Positions 1 through 8,198 of a stretch of DNA of 64,000 nt are shown one piece after another. Below the pieces are notes generated by a model, which saw only the letters and a program-made list of their open reading frames with translations, had not been told where the DNA came from and did no database searches. The position numbers and the translations under genes were made by a program. How positions within the stretch are numbered: position 1 is the first letter of the stretch; every line of letters starts with the position of its first letter. The stretch comes from Candidatus Kryptoniota bacterium. GTDB lineage: Bacteria > Bacteroidota > Ignavibacteria > Kryptoniales > JAKASW01. The DNA lies in NCBI GenBank assembly GCA_024641705.1, contig JAHECO010000006.1, positions 123,879-187,878 of the forward strand, given 5' to 3'.

Positions 1-788
1 AGAGCGGCCGAGGCGCCGGCCAGCGCGGAATACGGATCGACGTGCGATGATCCTACGTTTCGCATGGCACTCGCGCTGCAGTTCTGCTCGTGATCGGCGT
101 GAAGTATAAACAGGACATCGAGCGCTTTCTCGAGCGCGGGATTCGGTTTGTACTTGGGCTCTGACATCTTGAACAGCATGTTGAGGAAGTTCCCCGCGTA
201 GCTCAGGTCGTTGTCGGGGTGAGAGTAAGGAAGACCCATGGCATGACGATACGCGAACGCCGCTATCGTCGTGACCTTCCCGATCAACCTGTAGATCTGG
301 GTCTGCCTGGATTCCTTGTCGAAGATGTTCTTCGCCTCGGGATAGAACGTGGAGAGTGCGGCCATCGTGCTGGTAAACATCCCCATCGGGTGTGCATCGT
401 AGTGGAAGCCGTCCATGAATTTCTTGACGTTCTCGTGCACGAAGGTGTGATGAGTGATGTTGTACTTCCAGTCGTCAAGCTGCGTCTTGTTCGGCAGTTC
501 GCCGTAAATGATCAGATAGGCGACTTCCAGGTAAGAACTTTTCTCCGCTACCTGTTCGATCGGGTACCCGCGATATCGTAGTATCCCCTTGTCGCCGTCG
601 ATGAATGTGATTGTGCTTTTGCAGGATGCAGTGTTCATGAATGCCGGATCGTAGCTCATCAGTCCGAAGTCGTCTTCCTTGACTTTGATTTGCCGCAGGT
701 CCATCCCGCGTATCGCACCGTTCTCAATCGGAATCTCGTACTGTTTTCCAGTTCTGTTGTCGGTGACGCTTAAACTGTCTTTTGCCAT
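1..788 (-). CDS. gltA: Citrate synthase, partial (C-terminal part outside the window)
   Basis: Type II citrate synthase condenses oxaloacetate and acetyl-CoA to citrate in the cytoplasm, the entry step of the TCA cycle. About 262 residues are visible and the gene runs off the left edge. The translation shows the family signatures CKSTITFIDGDKGILRYRGYPI near residue 50 in short form (GILRYRGYPIE), the DAHPMGM segment, and HADHEQNCSASAMRNVGSS, which contains the active-site histidine region. The ATG at 788 sits six bases behind a clear GGAGG, which decides the start. The frame stays open upstream to an ATG at 866, giving a possible lysine/arginine-rich extension, but family N-termini resemble the shorter form. 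Identity is confident; the missing half cannot be judged. Confidence 0.93.
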   Translation of the reverse strand, partial: MAKDSLSVTDNRTGKQYEIPIENGAIRGMDLRQIKVKEDDFGLMSYDPAFMNTASCKSTITFIDGDKGILRYRGYPIEQVAEKSSYLEVAYLIIYGELPNKTQLDDWKYNITHHTFVHENVKKFMDGFHYDAHPMGMFTSTMAALSTFYPEAKNIFDKESRQTQIYRLIGKVTTIAAFAYRHAMGLPYSHPDNDLSYAGNFLNMLFKMSEPKYKPNPALEKALDVLFILHADHEQNCSASAMRNVGSSHVDPYSALAGASAA

Positions 789-1179
789 AAATCCTCCGTT
801 TTTTCGGATTTTGCCCTTGATCTTCCCGCGCTTTACTCGCGCAGCTTTTGACTGCTTCGGCGTCATCATGCACCGCCGTTATTCGGTGAAGCAGAGGTCA
901 TCATGGGAACTCCTTGAGTTTAGTACAGTTTGCTCTGCAGTGTTTGGTTTTTCAGTTACGAACAAGACCTTCTCTATGTTATTGTCTTTTCGTTCCAACT
1001 ATGATGGTGCAACATTGCATCCGATGAAGATCGCCGGCTCCTCGCATTGTGATTCTGATGAATTAGACGAATGAAGCGCGAGATGGATTGCAACTTTCTA
1101 AAATCTCCGGCTCTGGCGTGCTAGTGACCGTGTCGCACTGGATCTGCACCGAGCCGACACGCGTGCTTCCCGCTCGGCC
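789..1179 (-). promoter_or_regulatory. gltA upstream region with a putative 12-residue leader ORF (904-866)
   Basis: This 391-base stretch holds no gene of normal size. On the minus strand an AAGGAG precedes ATGATG at 904-899, opening a 12-residue ORF (MMTSASPNNGGA) that stops at 868-866. The stop overlaps a further ATG at 866-864 in a TGATG arrangement, and that ATG is in frame with gltA. This could be a translationally coupled leader or chance. No clear sigma-70 or TAnnTTTG promoter was identified. The remainder, 905-1179, shows nothing recognisable. Confidence 0.35.
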
Positions 1180-1724
1180 CTAAGCCTTCTTCTTGTTTGA
1201 CTTCCTACGGTCTATTACCGTGAACTTGTCGATCTGGACGTGACGGGTGCCGTCGGGACCTGTGCCCACGATACTGTACTCGACTACCTGTCCAGCTCCG
1301 AACGGACCGACTATCGCTGCCCAGTAACTGTTGTTCCTGCCGTAATCATTGTACCGCCACTCAGCGTGGACGACGGTCTTCTTACCCGCAGCGGGAGGAT
1401 CGGAGACGGTGAGTTCCACGACGATCTGCTGTCCAAGTTCGATCGGATAGCTGCCGATCCAGATTACTACCTTATCGTTCGGGAACACCTCGGCCGGTGT
1501 CCTCGGAGCATCTTCTGTATTGTGCCAAATTACCATTTTGCCGGCTTGCGTTTCTACGAACGAATCCAGTGCCGTGTCTCGGAACTGCGTGTGGACTCGA
1601 TGAGGTATGAACCTGGCGGGGAGATGTCGGTCGGAATTGTGGGCAGGATCATGAAGTCAACTCGACCATCGGACTTCATGACGGTCGGATAGAACTTCTT
1701 CGAACCGATAACACTCTCTCGCAT
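1180..1724 (-). pseudogene. Frameshifted hypothetical protein gene (beta-sandwich-like C-terminus)
   Basis: Two overlapping minus-strand frames join into one plausible protein of about 180 residues. The first runs from an ATG at 1724 (MRESVIGSKKFYP...) to the phrase PTIPTDIS. A second frame continues ARFIPHRVHTQFRDTALDSF and ends at the TAG at 1180-1182. The junction lies at a four-G run at 1618-1621, and one additional G would restore the frame, so this may be a true mutation or an assembly error. The C-terminal 118 residues are rich in beta-type sequence (WRYNDYGRNNSYWAAIVGPF) and end in a basic tail, RRKSNKKKA. I do not recognise the family. Without the frameshift it would be an ordinary cytoplasmic protein, since no signal peptide is visible. 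Confidence 0.5.
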
Positions 1725-1746
1725 CGAGCCCTTTCTCTCGTCTAAT

Positions 1747-2122
1747 TTACTTCTCAACGGTGTTAAGCGCAATGTGCGTGCCGTTAGATACCATGTTAAT
1801 TGTTGCCCTCGTAGTCGATTTTCGGCGATCAAATGTTGATAAGCGTTTCCTGAGGCTTTTTTCCGTGGAGATTTTCCTCATCGTGGTACCGCGAGGCCGA
1901 ATACATGCGCATGTCTTCAGGAGCAACCACCAGGGCGACAGGTTGAACCAGGCGGTCGTTTGTTCTTCCTCTGCATGCACAATCGTGCCGATGCGCAGGA
2001 GATGCGGAACACGTGTGCAGTCTTTTCGTGGTTTGTTTCGCCAATCCCGTTTATTAACTCATCTGCGGCAATTCTTTCGGCATCTTTCTTGACTATCTTA
2101 TCATAGAAGCCGTGAGAAAGGT
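1747..2122 (-). pseudogene. Decayed coding remnant with several frame switches
   Basis: Protein-like stretches occur on the minus strand in alternating frames: IVKKDAERIAADELINGIGE at about 2090-2030, then GTIVHAEEEQTTAWFNLSP, then VVAPEDMRMYSASRYHDEEN. None has a start codon with a ribosome-binding site, and stops interrupt each frame. The pieces lie end to end in the same orientation as the frameshifted gene at 1180-1724, so both may be remains of one larger gene. This is a judgement from amino-acid texture only; no family was recognised. Confidence 0.3.
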
Positions 2123-2265
2123 TTTTCTGAGCGTTGATTCCTTACGTAATAGCTGCATTCGGAGGATATGGAACCGGGTTAGAAAATCCGGCAGAAACAT
2201 TGGCACAGAACGGAAATCACCTTCCTTTTTGCGCGAACTACGGACCGCCTGCTGCCTCGGCGCTC

Positions 2266-2292
2266 TTGACAGCAGGCGAATCCGTCTATACT
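2266..2292 (+). promoter_or_regulatory. Possible promoter of the 2304 lipoprotein gene
   Basis: TTGACA at 2266-2271 and TATACT at 2287-2292 are separated by 15 bases, shorter than the usual 17. Transcription would begin at about 2299, only a few bases before the ATG at 2304, leaving almost no leader. Confidence 0.4.
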
Positions 2293-2303
2293 TTCATGGA
2301 AGG

Positions 2304-2729
2304 ATGAGAATAACATCGACTGTCGTGAGACCCGCAATTCTGCTCGTCATGGGCACAATGCTGGCCTCGTGCGCGTCCATGTTCACCTCACGTCCGGGCA
2401 CGTTCACCGTCCGCGGGATTTTCGCGGAAAAAAGGACGAATGGATATGTCCTCAAAATAGAAGCCGTCCGCCAACTGGGGAAGGTGGAGGCATGGATCGG
2501 CGAGAACAACTGGCTATACATGTCGATTTCCGATACGAGCATAAACACCCTTCAGCTGCAGGATTTGGCAAATTGTCCGATAGTCTCAAAGCTGCAACTG
2601 TTCCGCTATACCGGTTCCGTTCAGGTGACACTTCTTCTGAACAGGAGGTTCGATCATGTCGGCGTTCTGAGCTACCCCGGAGAGGAAAATGTGTATGTAG
2701 TCCTTTACGATTTCGGCGACGGCAATTAG
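2304..2729 (+). CDS. Hypothetical lipoprotein
   Basis: A 141-residue protein begins MRITSTVVRPAILLVMGTM and has a lipobox-like LASC around residue 22, so it is probably lipidated and anchored in the envelope. The frame is open much further upstream, but only this ATG gives a lipoprotein signal peptide and it lies just behind a promoter-like pair. The mature part (FTVRGIFAEKRTNGYVLKI, then paired hydrophobic strands) looks all-beta and matches nothing I recognise. GGAAGG directly abuts the ATG, too close for normal Shine-Dalgarno use. It is followed 39 bases later by an outer-membrane protein gene on the same strand, with which it may be co-transcribed. Confidence 0.6.
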   Translation: MRITSTVVRPAILLVMGTMLASCASMFTSRPGTFTVRGIFAEKRTNGYVLKIEAVRQLGKVEAWIGENNWLYMSISDTSINTLQLQDLANCPIVSKLQLFRYTGSVQVTLLLNRRFDHVGVLSYPGEENVYVVLYDFGDGN

Positions 2730-2768
2730 GCATCACCCATTAGCGAAATCAAGCGGAGAAAATTTCAG

Positions 2769-3278
2769 ATGATGAAGTACGCGTTGAAACTCTCAGTATT
2801 AGCACTTTTTCTCTTTTCATTTTCAAATAGATCCTACGCACAGACAAACGGCGTGGGTGCCGGGATCATAGTAGGCGGACCGACCGGCATAAACGCTAAA
2901 TTCTGGACTTCCAAGGACAACGCGATCGATCTGTCGATTGGCTGGTCAATCAGTGGCAATTGGACGCGCCTTGGAAACAACTACGTGTATTACTACTCGG
3001 AGAGTTTGCTCCGTATTGACGCCGATTACATCTGGCACAGCTTCAATGCGATCAAATCCCAAGAGCGTTTCCCGCTTTACTACGGCGCAGGCCTGCAATT
3101 CAGTGGCGGTGTTTCGATTCCTTCAGCACTTGGATTGCGTGGAGTCGGAGGTATCGATTGGATGCCGCGGGGAGTTCCTCTCGACGTGTTTTTGGAGCTT
3201 GCGCCGGTGTTTTACCTCTCACCTGTGACCGAATTGGGGTTCGATGCCGGTCTCGGCGCAAGATTCTTCTTCCAATAG
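2769..3278 (+). CDS. Small outer-membrane beta-barrel protein, hypothetical
   Basis: This 169-residue protein has a clear signal peptide (MMKYALKLSVLALFLFSF, cleavage after SYA-Q). The mature part alternates glycine and aromatic residues in amphipathic strands (GAGIIVGGPTGINAKFW, LYYGAGLQFSGGV) and ends GLGARFFFQ. A terminal phenylalanine followed by a polar residue is typical of outer-membrane barrels. The size suggests about eight strands. Its function is unknown. It follows the lipoprotein at 2304 closely, so the two may form a small envelope operon. Confidence 0.7.
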   Translation: MMKYALKLSVLALFLFSFSNRSYAQTNGVGAGIIVGGPTGINAKFWTSKDNAIDLSIGWSISGNWTRLGNNYVYYYSESLLRIDADYIWHSFNAIKSQERFPLYYGAGLQFSGGVSIPSALGLRGVGGIDWMPRGVPLDVFLELAPVFYLSPVTELGFDAGLGARFFFQ

Positions 3279-3368
3279 CGGCCGAAACGCGTCATTTCTG
3301 AGTATTCTTAAGCCCCACTGAGGCTCGAAGGGCATTTCCATAAATTTTTCGAAATTTTCAATATTTCC

Positions 3369-3400
3369 TTGCTATTGACTCAAAAAAGCTGTTATTTTTG
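3369..3400 (+). promoter_or_regulatory. Bacteroidota-type promoter candidate for the 3414 gene
   Basis: TTG at 3369-3371 and TATTTTTG at 3393-3400 are 21 bases apart. The second element matches the Bacteroidota -7 consensus TAnnTTTG exactly. Transcription should begin about seven bases further on, at or next to the translation start (TTG 3408 or ATG 3414). Confidence 0.5.
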
Positions 3401-3413
3401 AGCAAAATTGAAC

Positions 3414-4514
3414 ATGACGAAATCAAGATATCTTGCCGGAAAAAAAATTGTTCCGCAACCCATCCCAAAGGGTATCAAAATCACAGATCTTGTCGACAAC
3501 TATTTTCAAGCATACAATGCCGCTCGCCTGAGAGAGGCAACGCAGTTGTTTGCGCAGAAAATGCTTGCGTCAGACGTAACAATAGGCATGAGCTTGACCG
3601 GTGCGCTTACTCCCGCCGGGCTCGGAGGCTCATGCGTCGTTCCGTTGATCAAGGCTGGTTTCGTCGATTGGATCGTCTCAACTGGAGCGAATCTCTATCA
3701 CGACACGCATTTCGCGATAGGTCATTCACTCCACAAAGGGAGCCCTTTTGTCGATGATCGAGTACTCCGGAAAGAGGGCGTCATACGCATCTATGACATA
3801 CTTTTCGATTATGAAGTCCTCTTGTCGACCGATGAGTTTTTCAGGCATCTGATATCGCAGCCTGAGTTTCAGAAGGAAATGGGGACTGCCGAGTTTCACT
3901 ACCGGGTTGGCAGGTACATCGCCGCACGTGAGCGGAAACTGGGAATCAAGAACGCCTCGGTTCTCGCTACTGCGCATCGGTACGCGGTGCCTGTTTACAC
4001 TTCAAGCCCCGGAGACAGCTCGATCGGCATGAACGTGGCCGCAATGGCGCTCGAGGGCTATGGTTTGAAGCTCGACGTTTCAAGGGACGTGAACGAGACC
4101 GCAGCAATCGTGCTCAATGCGAAGCGAAAAGGCGGCAGAAGCGGTGTTTTAATATTTGGAGGCGGTTCACCCAAGAATTTCATGTTGCAGACGGAACCAC
4201 AGATACAAGAGGTGCTTGGCATTAACGAGAAAGGGCATGACTTCTTTGTCCAGGTAACGGACGCCAGAGTTGACACCGGAGGCCTTTCCGGAGCCACTCC
4301 TTCGGAGGCGGTCAGCTGGGGCAAGGTCGACCCGAACAAGCTCCCCGACACGGTTGTGGCGTATCTTGATTCCACGGTGGCTATGCCGATAATGACATCT
4401 TACGCGCTGGCAAAGAGGAAGCCGCGCAAGCCGAAGCGTTTGTACGAACATCTTCCTGCGCTGATGGAATCACTTAAGAAAGAACACAAGAAGGCAAGAC
4501 ACAGGTCTAAATGA
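3414..4514 (+). CDS. Deoxyhypusine synthase-like enzyme
   Basis: This protein of about 366 residues belongs to the deoxyhypusine synthase fold family. Eukaryotic members use NAD to transfer the aminobutyl group of spermidine to a lysine of eIF5A. Bacteria lack eIF5A, and bacterial members are linked to polyamine synthesis. Visible features are the N-terminal [16 protein letters not shown] nucleotide-binding segment, [13 protein letters not shown], and the C-terminal [12 protein letters not shown], whose lysine corresponds to the catalytic lysine of the SWGK motif in the eukaryotic enzyme. The ATG at 3414 is chosen; a TTG two codons upstream (3408) is possible and would suit a leaderless message. 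The stop overlaps the argJ start (ATGA), so the two are probably co-translated, which suggests a substrate link through ornithine or arginine-derived amines. Confidence 0.85.
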   Translation: MTKSRYLAGKKIVPQPIPKGIKITDLVDNYFQAYNAARLREATQLFAQKMLASDVTIGMSLTGALTPAGLGGSCVVPLIKAGFVDWIVSTGANLYHDTHFAIGHSLHKGSPFVDDRVLRKEGVIRIYDILFDYEVLLSTDEFFRHLISQPEFQKEMGTAEFHYRVGRYIAARERKLGIKNASVLATAHRYAVPVYTSSPGDSSIGMNVAAMALEGYGLKLDVSRDVNETAAIVLNAKRKGGRSGVLIFGGGSPKNFMLQTEPQIQEVLGINEKGHDFFVQVTDARVDTGGLSGATPSEAVSWGKVDPNKLPDTVVAYLDSTVAMPIMTSYALAKRKPRKPKRLYEHLPALMESLKKEHKKARHRSK

Positions 4515-5719
4515 ACTTGTTATACGATAGCTCGGTCACTTTTCCAGAGGGCTTTACTGCAGGCGGAGGAATTGCCGGCATCAAGGCAAACGGCCAATAC
4601 GATCTGGGCCTTGTCTTCAGTCAGAAGCCAGCCGTAGCTGCCGCCGTTTTCACTCGCAATCGGTTCAAGGCCGCTCCGATCTACGTAAGCAAAAGGAATT
4701 TGGCCAAATCCGGTTCCAAAGCAAGAGCAATCATCGTGAACAGCGGATGTGCCAATGCGCTTACCGGCAAGGCCGGCCTCAAGTCGGCTGAGAAGACTGT
4801 TGCTGAAGTCGCCAAACAACTCCGCATTCCTCGCGATCAAGTCCTTGTGGCCTCGACGGGGGTTATAGGAAGACAGCTTCCTGTGGTTGCGATGCATCAG
4901 ACAATCCCCGATGTTGTCGCCGGCCTCACCTCAGAGCCGGACAACCATTTTGCCCAGAGCATAATGACAACCGACAAGTTTCCGAAACAGGTTGCGGTGG
5001 AAGTTGCCCTCTCAAAGAAGGCGAAATTCAGGATAGGAGCTACCGCCAAGGGGGCGGGGATGATTCACCCCAACATGGCGACGATGCTCTGCTTTGTAAC
5101 CACGGACGCAGGAATCAATTCTAAGAATCTGGCTTCAGCTTTGAGCTATGCCGTAGACAGGTCGTTCAATTCCATTACCGTGGATGGTGACACAAGCACG
5201 AACGACAGCGTGTTTGTGTTGGCGAACGGGGCATCGGGCGCAAAAATAAAGACGGCGGGGGATTACAGGACTTTCCGTGATGCATTGGCCGCGGTTCTGA
5301 AAGAACTCGCGATGATGATCGTGAGGGATGGAGAAGGAGCCACGCGGTTTGTAAAGGTTAATGTTGAGAACGCGGCCACTTTCGAGGAGGCCGTGAAGGT
5401 GGGCAGGGCCGTCGGTGTTTCACCCCTGGTCAAGACGGCCATTTTCGGAGGAGACCCCAATTGGGGAAGAGTTGTGTCTGCGGTCGGCAATTCCGACGCA
5501 AAGTACGATCCGGCCAAGGTTGAACTCAAGGTGCAGGGAATCAGCGTCTACAGGAAGAACGAGCCGCAACAGTTCGATCTCCGCATACTTGAGGACCTGT
5601 TCGCGAGGAAGGAAATCGAGATGACCATCAGGCTCAACTCCGGGAAGGAGTCTGCCGAGGTGTATACCTGCGATCTGAGCTACGATTATGTCAAAATAAA
5701 CGGTGAATACACCACCTAA
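4511..5719 (+). CDS. argJ: Glutamate N-acetyltransferase / amino-acid acetyltransferase ArgJ
   Basis: ArgJ transfers the acetyl group from N-acetylornithine to glutamate (and in bifunctional forms acetylates glutamate from acetyl-CoA), releasing ornithine in cyclic arginine synthesis. The 402-residue length is normal. The autoproteolysis site is visible as [16 protein letters not shown], where the threonine of MATML becomes the nucleophile of the beta chain. Other family landmarks are [19 protein letters not shown] and GGDPNWGRV. The start ATG overlaps the stop of the deoxyhypusine-synthase-like gene by four bases. No other arg genes are in the window, so argJ has been separated from the pathway cluster and paired with a polyamine-type enzyme. 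Confidence 0.95.
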   Translation: MNLLYDSSVTFPEGFTAGGGIAGIKANGQYDLGLVFSQKPAVAAAVFTRNRFKAAPIYVSKRNLAKSGSKARAIIVNSGCANALTGKAGLKSAEKTVAEVAKQLRIPRDQVLVASTGVIGRQLPVVAMHQTIPDVVAGLTSEPDNHFAQSIMTTDKFPKQVAVEVALSKKAKFRIGATAKGAGMIHPNMATMLCFVTTDAGINSKNLASALSYAVDRSFNSITVDGDTSTNDSVFVLANGASGAKIKTAGDYRTFRDALAAVLKELAMMIVRDGEGATRFVKVNVENAATFEEAVKVGRAVGVSPLVKTAIFGGDPNWGRVVSAVGNSDAKYDPAKVELKVQGISVYRKNEPQQFDLRILEDLFARKEIEMTIRLNSGKESAEVYTCDLSYDYVKINGEYTT

Positions 5720-5750
5720 CATCAACAACAAACAAAGGAAGGAGTCACGT

Positions 5751-5942
5751 ATGGGAAAGTACGAAGAACTTCACCAGCTCGTAAGCAGCTTCGAAACTGA
5801 TTTTCGTAAGTTCTACGAGAAGCAGAACAAGGCTGCGGGAACCAGAGTGCGCAAGCACATGGGAGAACTGAAGAAATTTGCGCAGTCGGTTCGCCAAGAG
5901 GTGCAGGAAGTGAAGCAGAAGATGAAAGACGAGGGCAAGTAA
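5751..5942 (+). CDS. Histone H1-like (Hc1-type) small protein
   Basis: This 63-residue, highly charged helical protein (MGKYEELHQLVSSFETDFRK ... KKFAQSVRQEVQEVKQK) resembles the short Hc1/histone H1-like proteins of Bacteroidota and Chlorobiota, which are thought to bind DNA in the nucleoid. The chosen ATG follows AAGGAAGGAG by about seven bases, which fixes the start against a longer in-frame reading that overlaps argJ. It lies 31 bases after argJ and before a strong hairpin, so it is the last gene of that transcript or has its own promoter. The assignment is by composition and length. Confidence 0.7.
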   Translation: MGKYEELHQLVSSFETDFRKFYEKQNKAAGTRVRKHMGELKKFAQSVRQEVQEVKQKMKDEGK

Positions 5943-5954
5943 GAATTTTCTCGG

Positions 5955-5985
5955 ATACTCCCCCTGCGACGCGGGGGGAGTATCA
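5955..5985. terminator. Strong hairpin between convergent genes
   Basis: GATACTCCCCC pairs perfectly with GGGGGAGTATC around an eight-base loop. No T-run follows, but the position, just past the histone-like gene and facing the convergent gene at 6053, suits a bidirectional terminator. Confidence 0.65.
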
Positions 5986-6052
5986 CTCCCTCATTGAGGA
6001 TAGTCAAGGAGTTCAACGGGTGCCGTGTCCCCTCGAACCTGGGGGAGCGGTA

Positions 6053-6724
6053 CTACTTGGGGTCTTCTTTCTTGTGGATGTTAATCATACTCAGGTTGTC
6101 TATGTAGTTCGTGCTTTCGGGGTCCTTCAGCTCGACAAATTTCCTCGCAATTTCCTTCAGCCGGTCGGCAGTTTCGGCGATGAGCTGGATTCCCTTGTCG
6201 AGCTTATCGTACTCCTTCTGTTTGATTGACTTTCTCATCATATCCAGCGCGAGGTAAATGACATTCAGCGGGTTGTTGATTTCGTGTCCGACGGTGGCCG
6301 CCAACTCGAGCACCGCGACGCGACGCGTCAGCTGCTGTATTTCCCTGTGCAGCGTACGTACTCGCATGCCGCTCTCAACCCTTGCCAGGACCTCCTGGTG
6401 AGGAGCAGGCTTGATTATGTAATCGTCCGCGCCGGCCTGTAACCCGCGGACCCTGTCCTTAACGTCGCCCCTGGCGGTAAGCAGTATGATGTAGGTGAAT
6501 CTCAACGTCGGATCGTTCTTTATCCACTTTGCGAGCTGCTCGCCGTCCATCTCGGGCATCATCCAATCTACTATCATCACGTCAGGCTTGAAGTCCGAGA
6601 CTGTTTCAAGGGCCTCCCGGCCGTTGCTTGCCTCCCGGACTTCATAGCCGGCCTTGGCAAGCACCCTGTTCAGAATGATACGGGCATTCGTATCGTCGTC
6701 GACCAACAAAACCCTGGAGCTCAA
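6053..6724 (-). CDS. Receiver domain joined to a DHp (HisKA-like) helix pair, no ATPase domain
   Basis: Residues 1-120 form a response-regulator receiver with acidic pocket DDD at 9-11, phospho-acceptor D53 (MIVDWMMPEMDG), the threonine of LLTARG near 83 and K105. After a short coiled linker, residues 135-200 carry an H-box-like VGHEINNPLN with H147 and two amphipathic helices, as in histidine kinase dimerisation domains. The protein ends at 223 with no HATPase domain. It could act as a phosphotransfer intermediate or dimeric regulator, or be a kinase that has lost its catalytic half. Its start overlaps the stop of the kinase gene by four bases, so the two are a coupled pair. No output DNA-binding domain is present. 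Confidence 0.85.
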   Translation of the reverse strand: MSSRVLLVDDDTNARIILNRVLAKAGYEVREASNGREALETVSDFKPDVMIVDWMMPEMDGEQLAKWIKNDPTLRFTYIILLTARGDVKDRVRGLQAGADDYIIKPAPHQEVLARVESGMRVRTLHREIQQLTRRVAVLELAATVGHEINNPLNVIYLALDMMRKSIKQKEYDKLDKGIQLIAETADRLKEIARKFVELKDPESTNYIDNLSMINIHKKEDPK

Positions 6725-7935
6725 GCGTCCTCCTTAGTCCATTTAGGAATTGTGAATATGACCGTGGTTCCCGTTCCCGGGCCTCTGCTTTCGATCTCGA
6801 TCTGACCTCCCATCATCTCCACCAAATGTTTCGAGATCACGAGTCCCAACCCGCTTCCGCCGTGGCGTCGCGTTGCACTTCCGTCCGCCTGTATAAACTT
6901 CTGGAACAGCTTGTCCTGTTTTTCTCTCGGGATGCCTATGCCGGTGTCTTTGATTGTGAATTTGACGTGTCTGTCTTTTATCTCAGCCGTAACGATCACT
7001 CCGCCGGTCTGAGTGAATTTGATCGCGTTTCCGGCAAGGTTGATCAGGACCTGCTTTAATTTCCTCAAGTCTGCAGAGGCGAACAGCGGCGGTTCCTTCA
7101 GTGAACACTTGAAAGTGAGACCCTTCTGGTCGGCCTGCACTTTGAACAATGTCGATATTTCCTCGATCAATTCATCGACGTAAACCTTCTCGATCTGCAG
7201 CTGCATCTTCCCGGATTCAATCTTGGATACATCCAGAATGTCGTTGATCACGCTGAGAAGATGGTAAGAACTGTCGAGCGCATTTCGCGTAAACAATCGG
7301 AGTTCTTCGACTCCCTCGTAGTAGCCCTCCGTTATGAGGGTGAGGAATCCAATGATGGAGTTGAGCGGCGTTCGCAATTCATGAGACGTGTTTGCAAGAA
7401 ACTCGTCCTTGAGCTGGTTTATCTCGAGAAGATGCTTGTTGAGTTTCGCCATCTCTTCGAAGCGAAGCCGGTCTCTCTCGAGAGTGCTGAGTGAGACCGA
7501 GTGGCCTGATTTGCCGGAAAGGGTGACAACTCCGCCGATGATCTTTCTCGACGAATCGGCGCCCAGAACAGTAACCTGTTCGGTGACGCTCAGGTTCTTG
7601 CCTTGCCGAGTCACGATTGTATATGAAACATCTCTAGGGACGTTCGCCGAGTTCACAGAGCACCTGAACTTCTGGAGCAGTTCGGCGTCTTTTCGCGCCA
7701 CGATCGTGGTGTTGTAGAAGTCCTCCTTGAGAAACGAGGCTGTGGTGTAGCCGGTGAGCGTCCGGAACCCGCCTGTGCAGTCCCGCGGCACGAACTCCGT
7801 GGATGAAACCTCGGCAGTGTAGATAAAACATGGCATCTTCTCGATGTGGGCGGTCCGCCTGGACGCAGCGAGCTTGTTTTCCGTTCTGTGACGGCTCAGT
7901 CTTTTTGGAGTCCTGTTTCGTTTCATATGCAACAA
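6721..7935 (-). CDS. Soluble PAS-domain sensor histidine kinase
   Basis: This is a 404-residue histidine kinase with no membrane segment, so it is cytoplasmic. A PAS-like region lies at about 35-150 (FIYTAEVSSTEFV ... VVTLSGKSG). It is followed by an H-box (NTSHELRTPLNSIIG, about residue 185), an N-box (LINLAGNAIKFT) and glycine boxes (DTGIGI, GGSGLGL). It would autophosphorylate on the H-box histidine and pass phosphate to the coupled receiver-DHp protein. The TTG start at 7935 is supported by AAAGGAA about eight bases upstream; an ATG three codons later lacks such a site. The signal sensed cannot be read from the sequence. Confidence 0.9.
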   Translation of the reverse strand: MLHMKRNRTPKRLSRHRTENKLAASRRTAHIEKMPCFIYTAEVSSTEFVPRDCTGGFRTLTGYTTASFLKEDFYNTTIVARKDAELLQKFRCSVNSANVPRDVSYTIVTRQGKNLSVTEQVTVLGADSSRKIIGGVVTLSGKSGHSVSLSTLERDRLRFEEMAKLNKHLLEINQLKDEFLANTSHELRTPLNSIIGFLTLITEGYYEGVEELRLFTRNALDSSYHLLSVINDILDVSKIESGKMQLQIEKVYVDELIEEISTLFKVQADQKGLTFKCSLKEPPLFASADLRKLKQVLINLAGNAIKFTQTGGVIVTAEIKDRHVKFTIKDTGIGIPREKQDKLFQKFIQADGSATRRHGGSGLGLVISKHLVEMMGGQIEIESRGPGTGTTVIFTIPKWTKEDA

Positions 7936-8198
7936 TCAGCCAATTCCTTTTTCGGAATTCTTCGATAAGTACTTTAGCGCTACCTTATCCGCGACGCGGT
8001 CACATAGCCCTGGAAGAAGAATCCGGCTCGAAACAAGGTCCTTCCCGGACGCCAACGACGGGACGCGGCCCGTTTCAACCGGAGCCATAGGCTAATGTAA
8101 ATAAGGTGTTCCTCCGAAGAAAGACTGTTTGACTCGGGAAAAGGGTTCCATCATGTTAGAGGGACAATCTGCGGGTATGAGACCGGCCCCACAATCTC

